From Anastatus disparis (lineage: Eukaryota > Arthropoda > Insecta > Hymenoptera > Eupelmidae), in assembly GCA_017163975.1 (NCBI GenBank), contig JAFFSR010000227.1, positions 496,001-560,000 of the forward strand: 64,000 bases of DNA, given 5' to 3'. Shown piece by piece: positions 25,473-37,238 of the stretch. Below the pieces are notes generated by a model. The model was not told where the DNA came from and searched no databases. It saw only the letters and a program-made list of their open reading frames with translations. The translations under genes were made by a program, and so were the position numbers. The first letter of the stretch is position 1. Every line of letters starts with the position of its first letter.

Positions 25473-28400
25473 TTATCCAATTTCGCTAATTCTAATTATA
25501 TCTTCCTTGCGCAAATAACTGAGAATTTTCAAATTAACAGAATGAAATGGATCATTAAAACTGAAAATTTCGTTTAAAAATATTGCTGCTCCTTTTAACA
25601 GCCTTTGTTTTCTTATTTCCCTATAAAAATCTTCTTTTAACAATGAATAGTAAATTGGAAAATCATATCTGAGTTGATTCTCTACGCTATCTAATGCTTC
25701 AATCAAATCATCGTTTCTTGCATATCCAAATACCACACCTCTTTCCATTAAAATATTAAATAAACATACATCTTCATAAACTTTCTGAATTTTCATTTTC
25801 TCCAACTCTTCTATACATTTTTTATAATAAGATTTCATTTCAAAGTCTTTTTCAATAGCTTCGAGTTCTATCTCGCTAACCCCAATATTTAAAAATACTA
25901 ATTTAGCTACATGTTCTATCAAAATATTTCTTACTATTATATCTTGATTTTTAGCAACGTTCATAATAGCCTTATGAGATTTTCTTTTTGAACAAACTTT
26001 AGCTCCATATTCTAAAAGGAGTTTAACTAATATAGATATTTGAGACATTACGGCTAAATATAACGGTGTATGACCATCAGCATTTATACAATTAACATCA
26101 GCACCTCTTGAAAGAAGAAGTTTACACCCTTCAACAAATCCTTGTCCGACTGCAATATGTAATGCTGTATCATTATCTTTATTTCTAGCATCAACATCAA
26201 TACCGTAATCAAGAATGTATTCAATAACATCAACATGTGGATTTATAGCGGCATAGTGTAAGGCTGTAAATTTCTCCCGACTATCTACTCTAATATCAGC
26301 TCCATTGTCTAATAATAACTTTATTGTACGACAATCGCAATTAATCAAAGCCCTCCGTATTGCCGTAGGTCCATGAAATTTTGTTTTATGACATTTTGCT
26401 CCTCTTTCCAACAACAATTTAACAATATCATAACTATTATCATCATGCCCACAAGTTGCGATTATTAAAGGTGTTTCAGCATTTGAAGTTTCACTAGAAA
26501 TATCAGCACCATTGTCTAGTAGTAATTCGACTAATGATCTATTACCCACAAATGTGGCCATGTGCAATGGTGTCCAACCATGTGAATCACGTTTATTTAC
26601 ACAAGCACCTTTTCTTAACATCATACGAGCGATTGTTAGATTATCAATTTTCGCAGCAAAATGTAATGGACTTTCACCAAAATTATTTTGACAGTTCACA
26701 TCCGCACCGTGATCTAATAAAAATTTTGTAAGTGATTCATTGCGGATCCTGTCAGCGGAATTCAAGACACTGCAATCATAAAAATTTTATTATTAAATCG
26801 ATATTTTAATTTAAAAACTAAATTGCCTTCATATTAATTATATAAATAAACTTATTTTTTAATAAATATTACTTTTAACCGTAATTTTCAAATTTTTGTT
26901 ATTACATTTTAAAAAATTGATGAAGAATTTTTTTTGAGACTAATGACAATAAAGTAATATTAATGAAATTGAAGTTATTTTTTTCTTAACATTTATAAAA
27001 AATGACCGATTCATTTCACGACCGATTGTACTTCAAAATACAGTTATCTATCTTATAACATTAATCTAAAACTTTTAAATGAATCAAAATTATCTTCATT
27101 CAGACGCAGATTAAGAGTCCTCATTCGAGGAGGAGGGGATGAAAATGAGATACGGTCTACTAATTTCTGAAAAAGTGGAAAGACGAATGCAACTTTGGAA
27201 GACGTATGAGCGAGTACTTTATAATAACACACATCTATATTTGGAAAAACCAAAAGTAGGGGTACTAATAAAATTAGATATTTTTAAAAAACAAAATTAT
27301 ACATAAAATTATTGATATATTATAAGTAAAATTAAAAATTCAAATGACTATTTTTTTTCTTGGCGAACATTTTCTCTAGTTGTTACTGACAATTGCAACG
27401 TGACTAGTTATTTTATAAGAAAATGTATAATTGAAAAAGATGCTTATTAAAAACATTTCAGAGTTTAATCGCACTTAGAGAACCAATATTATATTCTCGA
27501 GAAAATTCAAGCTTTAATAGAAAATATTTAGTTAATTATTAAAGTTTTTTATTATTTAAATTTTACTACAAATAAAATTCATTAAGTTGTGTTTGTTTTT
27601 GGAATCCTAGCAATTCATAAAAAATTATTATATATTAAAATTACTTAAGTATTTATTTGCATTAAATAGGACCGACATAATGTAATAAAAATCAGAAAAA
27701 ATGATTTTTAACCTTTAGAGGACGGGGGTGGTCCCTAAAGGTGACAATAAAAATGCATTCAAATGAAAAAATAATATTTAGCTGTCATATTATTAAAAAA
27801 AAACAAAGTATGTCATGTTCGATTTAAGTAAAAATAATCCATCTTCAAGATATAGTTGTACATACGTAAACTCATTTTCTTTCTAAAAATTTATTTCGGT
27901 TGAAGTTTATAATATTACACATACAAATATAGACTCTAGAAACAAAATCCTTTAGCTCTTGCAAGGAGAGTGTCAGGGTATTGGGACGCCGATCCTGCTC
28001 AAATTTTGGGAGATGATTATGGATGTAGAAATATGAAAAAAGCCATGATACTAGACACTAACGTTCAATATTTCTCTAGTTACAGGCAAATAAAGAAAAT
28101 CACTATAAAAGTTACTAGATTTTCAAACGCTTATAATTCATTATCATTGATAGCTAGAAGCCTGAACCTTTTTTTAAATGAAAGTTGAGCTCAAATCCTT
28201 TCGAATTATCACCTATAGCATCCCGAAATATTATTTTTTTCTAAAGTTATAGAGGAATAAAAATTGGACCTGAAATTCGTCTTCATAACATTAATTTTTA
28301 ATTAATTAATAATAAATGCTAAAATTTGTTTCAATTTTTATTCCTCTATAACTTTCGAAAAAAATAATATTTCGAGATGCTATAAGTGATAATTCGATAG

Positions 28401-31400
28401 GATTTGAGCTCAACTTTCATTTAAAAAAAGGTTCAGCTTCTAGCTATCAATGCTAATGAATTATAAGCGTTTGAAAATCTAGTAACTTTTATAGTAATTT
28501 TTTTTATTTACCTGTAATTAGAGAAATATTGAGCGTTAGAGTCTAGTACCTTGGCTTTTTTCATATTTCTACATCCATAATCATCTCCCAAAATTTGAGC
28601 AGGATCGGCGTCCCAATACCCTGATACTCTCCTTGTTAGTTGATAATTTTCTTATTTTTTGCTACAGAAAAATTGCTTTTAATTTATTTCATAAATGAGA
28701 AATCCTTTTTAATTTCAGTTTTAACCAGACTTTCGTTACCATTAAATAATTTCTGTTTATTTAAGAGCTACAGCACTAGTAGACCTGCGCTTTTGGTCTA
28801 GAATTTTATTTTTGTTCAATTATTTTAAATAATATTCTTTACATGGTCACAAAGTTTTCTCGAAGAGAAAACAATGATACTTTATTTTATGTACTTGTTT
28901 TCTCTTTCTCATTGAAACCATAAAAACTAAAAATAATATTTAATATTTGTGATAGCGTTTGAAAAATACTTGGTTACAATTTTTTAATTATAATCAGTTA
29001 TTGCCTTTTAGATATAAAATAATACAAACCTTTCCAAATTAGCACCTTTGTGAATGAGGAATTCAACAATATCTCTGTGTCCATTAACTACAGCAAAATG
29101 GAGTACTGATTCTTCTCTTTTGTTACAAGAATTGACATCGCAACCAGCTTCTAATAATAATTTTACAAATTCAATATTGTTAGTAGCAACTGCAACATGT
29201 AATAAACTTTGACGAAAACGATCATCTTCAAATGCACCAGCTTTGCGAAGAAGTTCTTCCACCTTAGATTTATTAAAATCAGCGCACTGATTATCGATAA
29301 GACTTAAATCCTTTTCAATCACTGTTTCCAAGAATTTATGAAGTACTTCTACATCACCTTTGATGATGTTTGAGATTAGATGCTTACTCAACTATTCAAT
29401 GAAAAAATACACAATGATAAATTAATTTATGATATTTTTTTCTCTTGTTATAATATTAATAAAATATTAGTGAGAAAACTTTGAACTAATATAAAATCAT
29501 TAATTTATTTTAGAACAGTATATATATGAAAATTCAAGTGAGATGTTTAAAATATTTCGATTATTATTTAATAACTTTAAAATAATTTATTCGTCATCAT
29601 ATTCGTCAAAATTTTTTGTTAAAATATTGGATCTAATAAAAAAATATATAAAAAAATATTCAAAACCAATTAAAATCGAATCATTATCAATAGGCACTTT
29701 AAAATGATAGATGAAATTTTTTCAAAGATATTAAAGATATTAGTATTCAAATTTTAAGATAAGGTTATTTCTTTCATTTTCTCTATTTATAGAGAAATTT
29801 TATAAAATAAAATTAATATTAGAAAATATATTTATATATCTAATAATTTTCATAATTTTTTAAATAAAAGACTAAATTATTATTTAAATCTTAGTTGAAA
29901 ATTATTCACATAGAAAATGTAAAGGGCATACTATATATCTATAAAATAATAAAATATAAAAAAATTCGAAAATTATTTGAATGATGTTTTCCTTTAAGGA
30001 GGTGTAATAGGGTATATGATTTATATGTAGTTTTCCAAATTGTTAATCTTTATTCAAAAATTTTCCGAAATATCTCTATATTATGCTTTTTATTAGTAAA
30101 AATGGAAGGCTATAACATAGAGATATTCATTAAAACTTTTGGATTTAGAATAAAAAATTTGGAAAACTGTGATATGGGTATTTTACATTTCTTTAAAAGG
30201 TTCAAACACAATTAAATTTTTCTTAAGACCATGACCTTCGAAAGCAGTTTTCAACAGCCTGAAAGAAAATACGGACAAAAAGACTCAGGTATAAAAAGTG
30301 ACGCATATTTACCCTCGGACATATTGCAAGATTAGTTTAACAATCAAAAATAAACGTTTTCTTTATTATTTTATAAGTTTATTCATTAGTAATTTCCGTG
30401 CAAAGATTAGAATTTTAAAATTTAATAGAGAAATAGTTTTATTCATGCAAATTAATGACAAGCATCTTTTGATGCGTAAGATTTTAAAATAATTAATAGC
30501 TGACTCTTGTAATATGGTGTTACTCATTTGGTTGGAAAAACTATAATTAAATACGGAAAAAAGATTCACTATTCTTGGTATTTTTTACTAAATATCCTTT
30601 TTATTTAAAAAGAAGTTTTTATAAACTTTCTGTAAAAATTAATATTTGTTAAAATTTAATGGAAAATTCGATTTATGCAAATTGATGGTACAAGATTTTT
30701 CTTATATCTACTCAAAAAAACTAGTCGAAGTGATGTACGTAAAGTGCGCGTTTCTTTTTATTAAAATTATAATATTAACTAATAGTGAAAAGTATTTAAT
30801 ATTGATCTTATTAAGCTAGTACTGAAAAGGAAAAAATATTAGATGTCATTTCTATAATACAATCAGTCCACGCCTCGAAAAGTGAACTATGGTCTCTATA
30901 GAGACGACTCACTATACTCTCTGCGAGTATACTCACTAGCCTCTCTACAATAAATGGTCACTATATCTAAACTAACGCCACTCGTTGCCATAGAGTACAA
31001 TCACTGTTCTAACCTCTTTTCAGTGTATGATTACAAAAAACATTATAAGAATTATTTATTGCAATGTTTAAAATTTTTTAATAATATATGTACTAAATAA
31101 TTTATACAGCTTCTTACTACAAAATATAGTATTTGTAACTATATTAACAAATGATAAATAGGGAATTTTATTTTTTTGAAAATTTATTGTGTATTATAGT
31201 ATCAATAATTAATTTTACGAATTAAAAAAAAAGAAACTATTAACTTTTATAATAATGCAAATGCAAACTATATTTTCTTATATAAAGCATAATTTAAATG
31301 ATTAAAATAACAAATAACCTTTCTTTACTTTGAGTAAAAACAAAATACTTACAGACTTGTGTAGAACATTTGATTTTTTTAACCTGCTTGTTAATCTTGT

Positions 31401-31421
31401 AAATTTACGTAAACTGAGCAT
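25473..31421 (-). CDS. Ankyrin-repeat protein with PRANC-like C-terminus, paralogue A (three exons)
   Basis: Exon 1 31421-31353 encodes 23 residues, basic and starting MLSLRKFTRLTSRLKK. Exon 2 is 29391-29030 and exon 3 is 26769-25473. Junctions are GT-AG, phases agree and the sum is 1728 nt (575 aa). Exon 2 has two ankyrin repeats. Exon 3 has about eight more with canonical G-TPLH-A and LLL--GAD-N signatures, then a region of about 190 residues without repeats. The end of that region (PIYYSLLKEDFYREI, later KILSYLRKEDIIRI) looks like the PRANC/F-box-like tail found in many hymenopteran ankyrin proteins. F-box-like tails in such proteins can recruit SCF ubiquitin ligase, but that role is an inference here. 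Exon 2 has no ATG, so exon 1 decides the start. Introns 1 and 2 carry foldback elements. The neighbour at 33.97-37.24 kb is a close tandem paralogue. Confidence 0.88.
27711..27742. repeat. Short GC-rich hairpin
   Basis: ACCTTTAGAGGAC at 27711-27723 pairs with GTCCCTAAAGGT at 27731-27742 around a short G-rich loop. It lies in intron 2 of ankyrin gene A. It could be a remnant of a small inverted-repeat element. Confidence 0.6.
27960..28637. mobile_element. Long foldback element with roughly 300-bp inverted arms
   Basis: The left arm (27962-28270) starts CAAGGAGAGTGTCAGGGTA. The right arm (about 28320-28633) is its near-perfect reverse complement, ending TACCCTGATACTCTCCTTG. A spacer of roughly 50 bp separates them. 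The arms still match over features such as GGACGCCGATCCTGCTCAAA and AGTTGAGCTCAAATCCT, so the insertion looks recent. No clear target-site duplication was found, and there is no transposase. It lies in intron 2 of ankyrin gene A. Confidence 0.9.
30009..30199. mobile_element. Foldback MITE-like element in intron 1 of ankyrin gene A
   Basis: About 190 bp with imperfect inverted halves; TTTTCCAAATTGTTAATC near the left end mirrors AAAAAATTTGGAAAAC near the right. It is flanked by similar short sequences, CCTTTAAGG on the left and CTTTAAAAGG on the right, possibly a target-site duplication. The matching position in paralogue B intron 1 (about 37765-37785, TTTTCCCTTAAAAAG) lacks the element. It belongs to the same family as 19549-19730. 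Confidence 0.75.
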
Positions 31422-31532
31422 TATTTATTACTTTTTATTTAAATATATAATTGGAACACAGCCAAAGTCTCCTTAACTTTTTTAAGTAATAGAAAAAATA
31501 ACCTCTCTGTGGGACTGACTAAAAGCAGCTGA

Positions 31533-31559
31533 CTTTATAAAAAAAATACAAATCACGTG
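31533..31559 (-). promoter_or_regulatory. Candidate TATA box and E-box upstream of ankyrin gene A
   Basis: On the minus strand TATAAAG lies at 31539-31533, about 110 nt upstream of the exon 1 ATG, with an initiator-like TCAGT at 31518-31514. The spacing is a little short for a classic TATA-initiator pair. A CACGTG motif lies just upstream at 31554-31559 and another at 31793-31798. Confidence 0.35.
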
Positions 31560-31936
31560 GCACTCACAGATGATCAAATTGGGATGATATTGATATAGAT
31601 GTGTACATAAAAAAAATGTATTTAAACAAACATATCAATACGCACGTATCATGAAAAATTAAAATATACGGTCATAGCTCTTGTACAATACTACTATAGA
31701 GTACGGATCATCGCGCACTTCCAGTTGCGCAGCTTAATGCTAACTGAAAACGACGAAGAAATACGACACTTCAAAATTTCAAATTGCGTTTTCACGTGAT
31801 TAAGTGAACCGATCGCAATAGAATTTTTTTCCAATGAAAAATAATAAAAATCCTGAAATTATCAATATGGATTTTTATATTACTTTGATTGAATTTTAAT
31901 AGAATTCGATTTAAAAATTTTCGAAACTTTAATATA

Positions 31937-32217
31937 AGGGACTAGCCACATAAGTGCCGTGCCGTGCCGTGCCGTGCCGTGCTGTGCCTTGCCGTAACCT
32001 TCAATTTCAAAACAATTCACCGTTTCCAAATTGAGATTCAGAACTATGAAATTACAATTTTAAACAAATTTACTTCCTAATTGTAATTTATAAAGTTTTC
32101 TATCTCTATTTATTTATTTATTAGAAACGGTGAATCATTTTGAAATTTAAGGTACGGCATGGCACAGCACGGCACGGCACGGCACAGCACGGCACGGCAC
32201 TTATGTGGCTAGTCCCT
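31937..32217. mobile_element. Palindromic element with GCCGT repeats in its inverted termini
   Basis: 281 bp, starting AGGGACTAGCCACATAAGTG and ending with the exact complement CACTTATGTGGCTAGTCCCT. Inside each end is a run of GCCGT/ACGGC pentamers, about seven on the left (from 31956) and about eight on the right, some with one change. Next comes a second inverted segment (AATTCACCGTTTC / GAAACGGTGAAT). There is no coding capacity and no obvious target duplication. It lies upstream of ankyrin gene A. Confidence 0.85.
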
Positions 32218-33967
32218 CACAGACTGAGCTCGACATTTCGTAGTACCTTAAATTTTCCGTCGAGGCGTGACTGTGCCTCTTGATGATGTATATACTTGGG
32301 TTTACCCAGCACCTATACAGTCTTTTGGTCCAGTAAGTGCATTACACCTTTTGTTCATACCTCTCTCCGTATTTTTTTTAATAATGCTAATCTCCCGAGA
32401 GGATATTCTCCACTTCAGGCCGAGAATCTTAAGGTTGCTTGGATTCTAGCATCATCCGATAATCGAAAGTGTTTTTGATAATTATATTGAAAACACAATT
32501 TTCAAATTTCATAAAAACTTTTTAAAATTCTGTTTATGAGCATTTTTTATGAAATTAATTTTTTTTATGATTCTCTAAAACTATAATATTAAGTATTTCT
32601 TATTTGCAACAAATAATTTTTTATTTGATCACAAATGATGCATGAAATAAAATGGTTACTTTTAGACTCTGAAATTAGCGGATACCATTATGATTAAATT
32701 TTATTGTAATATTTTTTTGCAACACAACATTATTTTATAAATATTTTTAGATAGGTTCATACACTATATTACACTTTAAACTTTTATGAATAATTTTTAA
32801 CATGATACGTTAAATTAATTTTATTGAATTTAAATTTATACATCTTAATAAAATAATATTTATAATTAATAAAATAAGAGATCAGAAAAAGGTGAATAAT
32901 GTTTAGGTATTGCTAATAGCGTTAATACATTGGAAGGGCAATGAAAATTAATTCATTTATTGTAATTATAGGTATACTAAATTAATATTTAATTTATTAA
33001 TAGATTTAAATTTTACTCATAAATAACCATATATGCTCATCATCAATTTTATATGAAAAAAAAATTATAAACAATAAAACTCGTAAATAATTTATATTTT
33101 TTTAAATAAATTGGTATCGATTACTAAATATTAATTTATGTTAATAAGTACTTAAAAAACCAACAATATAAGATGTATGATTTAAATCTCATACATTTTT
33201 TATATATGATAATTATAATTTATATATATCATACATTATTTCTGCCGTCCAAAGCATAAATATTGTCAAACATTGCTGAAAATTTATTTAAAAAAAAGAA
33301 ATTATGTTTTTTAATAACAACTAATAGTTTATGTAATGGTTTTATCAATTGAAAATACTTTTCAAAAAGACCATACTGCACTTAAGGTTTGTAAAGATTA
33401 ATAGGTGATTTTACAGTTATGGTTGTTTTCCCTGGTAAAGTGATGATATATTTTAAATTGCTTTGGGTTTCAGACATTTTTCTGTTTTATCGTACTTTTA
33501 ACTCTTATAATTAAAAAACTACTATTTCGAATAAAAAATAGAAAAACTCAAAAAAATACAGAATTTTTCTATTTTTAAATGATGTAAAAAAATAATTTTT
33601 GTCAAACATGTTAATTAATAAGGCTTATGCTTTAGATGGTAGATTTATAGACTTATATTACTTATCCACAGAATAACTGTATTCATTTCTTCACACAATC
33701 TAGATGTAACTTATATATTTTAGTTTATACATAATTTATGTATATTTTGCACATAATTTTTCTGCATGGTCCCGACAACGATCGTTATCAAATCTTCAGA
33801 ACAAATAGTATCTTATTTAAAATAATATCCATATAATTTTAATCACCTAAATATATTGAGAAAAACAATTAAAAATAAATAGTTTTCTTTTTATTTTATA
33901 AAAATATTTTTGATAAAAAATTTACAGTAATATATACATTATTTACAAGTAAGCAATTATATTGCTT

Positions 33968-36900
33968 TCATGCAGTTTCATTAATTCTAATTATATCTTC
34001 TTCACTTAAATAACTGAGAATTGTCAAATTAGCAAAATGAAATGGATCATAAAAATTGAAAATTTCACTTAAGACTATTGCTGCTCTTTTTATCAACCTT
34101 TGCTTTTTTATTTCCTTATAAAAATCTTCTTTCAACAACGAATAGTAAATTGGAAACTCATATTTTAGTTGATTCTCTGCACTATCTAATGCTTCAATCA
34201 AATCTTCATTTCTTGCATATCCAGATGCCATACCTCTTTCCATTAAAATATTAAATAAACATACATTTTCATAAACTTTCCGAATTTTCATTTTCTCCAA
34301 CTCTTTTATACATTTTTTATAATAAGATATCATTTCAAAGTCTTTTCCAATAGCTTCAAGTTCTATCTCACTAACCCAAGTATTTAAAGATACTAATTTA
34401 GCTACATGTTCTATCAAAATATTTCTTACTGTTATATCTCGATTTTTAGCAACGTTCATAATAGCGTTATCCGATGGACTTTTTGAACAGACTTCAGCTC
34501 CATATTCTAAAAGGAGTTTAACTAATGTAGATGATTTTTTAATTTTGACAGCTAAATATAATGGTGAATTACCACCATAATCAACCCGATTAACTTTAGC
34601 ACCTCTAGAAAGAAGAAGCTTACATCCCTCATCATATCCTTGCCTGACTGCAATATGTAATGGTGTATTACTGTATCTACTTCTAGTATTAACATCAATA
34701 CCATAATCAAGAATGTATTCAATAACATCAGCACGTGGATTCATAGCGGCATAATGCAACGCTGAAAATTTTTTCCAATTATCTACTCTTATATCAGCTC
34801 CATTATCTAATAATAACTTAACTGTTCGACAATCACAATTAGTCAAAGCTCTGCATAATGCCGGTGTTTTATGAAATCGATTGCTATTGCATTTTGCTCC
34901 TTTTTCCAATAATAATTTGATGATTTCATAACTATTGTGAATAGGCTTACAAGTTGCCATTATTAAAGGTGTATTACCATTTGAAGCTTCGCTAGAAATA
35001 TCAGCACCATTTTCTAATAGTAATTCAACTACGGATACATTACCTTCATTTACTGCAACGTGCAGTGGAGTTAAACCGTACATATCACGTTTATTTACAT
35101 AGGCACCTTTTACTAACATTATAGAAGCGACTATTGGATTATAAAATTTTGCACCATGATGTAATGGACTCGTACCAGAATCATTTTCATAATTAACATC
35201 TGCTCCGTGATTCAATAAAAATCTTGTGAGCGACTCGTTGCGGATTCTAGCAGCACAGTTCAAAACACTGTAATTATTAAAATTTTATTATTAAATTGAT
35301 AAAACTAAATAATCTTTAGTTTTATATTTATTATATAAATTAATGAATTTTCAAATTTTAAAAAAATATCCAATTTTAGTGTTATTAAGTACACAGAACC
35401 GTATTTTTCACTGATATAATATTTGCATTGATATGAAAAATTCTTTCAGTATACGAAATAACACCGAAGTTGAGTGTTTATTTTCTATGGATGTTTTAAA
35501 CTTTACAATATTTTGCTTCATTATTTATTAATAAAATTCACGAGAAAAGAGTCAGAGATTTCGAAAAATTATTTTGACATAATAAGAAATACTTTATCTA
35601 AATATTTAAAAAAAAAATTATTATTCGCATCACTCACATTTCAAACATTTTCCTTACAATTTTTACTTGTATAAGAGTTCAATTTAAATTTTAAATATTA
35701 TATGAACAAAATTTATTGCTATACGAATGAGTATAAAAGGATTTATTGATTACTTTTTACAAAAATTTGCAACTATTAAAAATTGTTGTTAAGCTAAGGT
35801 TTCACAAATCTCTTTCATATGTAATATTGTCAAGTATGCAAGCACAATGATAAATTTTTAGAATTCATTCATCAAAATCTTACATGACTACTAAAATAAA
35901 TAAACAAGTTGTTTATTCTAGGGATATTTCACATGTTCAATTACACTAACGAAATCGGTATTATTTAATTTTTATTATTATTAAATATTCTAAAATATAT
36001 TTCATTATATATTATTTGCTATTTTAAATATTCTTTGTATATTTAAAATAGCAAATAGTATAATAAAATAGTATATATATTTCGGAATATTTAAAAAAAA
36101 ATAAATAAATAGATAAGGAAAAGTAATACAATTTCTCGCAATTTCTTTAATGTAATTTAACATGTAAAATATCACTAGAATAAATAGTTTGTTTATAATA
36201 AAAATTGGGATAATATAGATATGGAAGTGATTTGAACAATTAACAATTTTATTTATATGCATTTTATAATTTTTAAATACAAAAGTACTTGACAATAGTT
36301 AAATTGATTTCAGAAATTTAGTTATAGCTAAAGCTATATATCACTTGAATAAAAATTATGTGCTTGGTGATTACTTAATTGATTTCAATATATTCAAGAA
36401 ATGAAATTTACACAAACATAAAGTATAGTATATGGTGCTTTAAAGGACACAATACTTCGAGATCTAAACTTGCCTAAAATATACTTTTATTCCTACCACA
36501 ACAGAAATAGGTCGCACCTTATTAACTCGAAAAGCGGACCGAAAGAAAGATATTTCTAACTTCTAAAATTTTTCGGAAAAAATAACCATTTTCCCGCTAA
36601 TTTTAAAACTTATAAAATTGACTAGATTTGAATTTTTTAATTAAATATTAATATTAATCCATTGTTGAGGTATCAATAAAGTATAGTATGCAACTTAGGA
36701 GTAAAGTCTAATTTCTCCCTCGGGAATTTGTTCCCCTCGCTTTGCTTCGTTTGCTCGGACCGCAAACTTCTCCTCGGGAAATATACAGGACTTTACCCCC
36801 TAGTTGCAGAATATAGTATTTTTTATAACTTTCTTTTAAATACAAAAAAACAACATACCTTTCATTGCAACGTCGATCATTGACATTAGCATTTTTTTCA

Positions 36901-37238
36901 ACGAGCAATTCAACTATTTCGTTACATTCGTTGATTACGGCAAAATAAAGTACTGATTCATTTCTACGATTATAAGAATTGACATTGCAACCAAGCTCTA
37001 TTAATAATTTCACAGTCTCAATATTCTTTGTAGCAATTGCAATATGTAATAAACTTTGACGAAAGCGTTCATCTTCAAATGCTGCAGCTTTATGAATAAT
37101 TTCGATTATGTCAGGATTATTAAAATCACTACGATTATAAGGAAGAAGGTCTACACCGCTTTCAGATTTTCCTTCCGAAAGTTTACGAAGTATTTCTATA
37201 TTTCCTCGGACGGTGTTTAAAATTAGAGCCTGGTTCCA
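33968..37238 (-). CDS. Ankyrin-repeat protein with PRANC-like C-terminus, paralogue B (first exon not found)
   Basis: Two coding exons are clear: 37238-36859 and 35267-33968 (stop TGA), together 1680 nt encoding 559 residues. They match exons 2 and 3 of paralogue A in phase, order and sequence; the exon lengths differ by 18 and 3 nt. About ten ankyrin repeats are followed by the same repeat-free region and a tail with PIYYSLLKEDFY and ILSYLSEEDIIRI. The acceptor ATTAAATAG directly precedes TGG, with an in-frame stop in the intron, so an upstream exon must supply the ATG. None resembling exon 1 of gene A was found up to 40.6 kb. The frame is intact, so the gene may be functional with a diverged first exon, or 5'-truncated. 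Intron 2 carries a foldback element next to exon 2. Confidence 0.85.
36011..36060. repeat. AT-rich perfect hairpin
   Basis: ATTTGCTATTTTAAATA on the left is followed, after a loop of about 8 nt, by its complement TATTTAAAATAGCAAAT. It lies in intron 2 of ankyrin paralogue B. Confidence 0.75.
36681..36820. mobile_element. Foldback MITE-like element beside exon 2 of paralogue B
   Basis: About 140 bp. The left end, GTATAGTATGCAACTTAG then GAGTAAAGTC, mirrors the right end, GACTTTACCCCC then TAGTTGCAGAATATAGTAT. Inside, CCTCGGGAA and TTCTCCTCGGGAA are also inverted. The GC-rich middle (CCCCTCGCTTTGCTTCG) contrasts with the intron. The matching part of paralogue A, just after its exon 2 donor, lacks it. 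Confidence 0.7.

Larger units (their letters stand above)
31422..33967. other. Intergenic region between the two ankyrin paralogues
   Basis: Contains the probable promoter of gene A near 31.5 kb, the GCCGT palindromic element at 31937-32217, and AT-rich sequence that includes the 3' flank of gene B. Two short overlapping plus-strand frames at 32267-32478 lack any recognisable signature and were not called. Confidence 0.55.

Noticed and set aside
27053..27253. 66-codon minus-strand frame inside intron 2 of ankyrin gene A
   Set aside because: No ankyrin or other motif, and the exon 2 to exon 3 junction is in phase without it.
36708..36858. Read-through extension of ankyrin B exon 2 into the foldback element
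   Set aside because: A good donor (AG|GTATGT) at 36859/36858 ends the exon in the same phase as in paralogue A; the extension is intron plus element.
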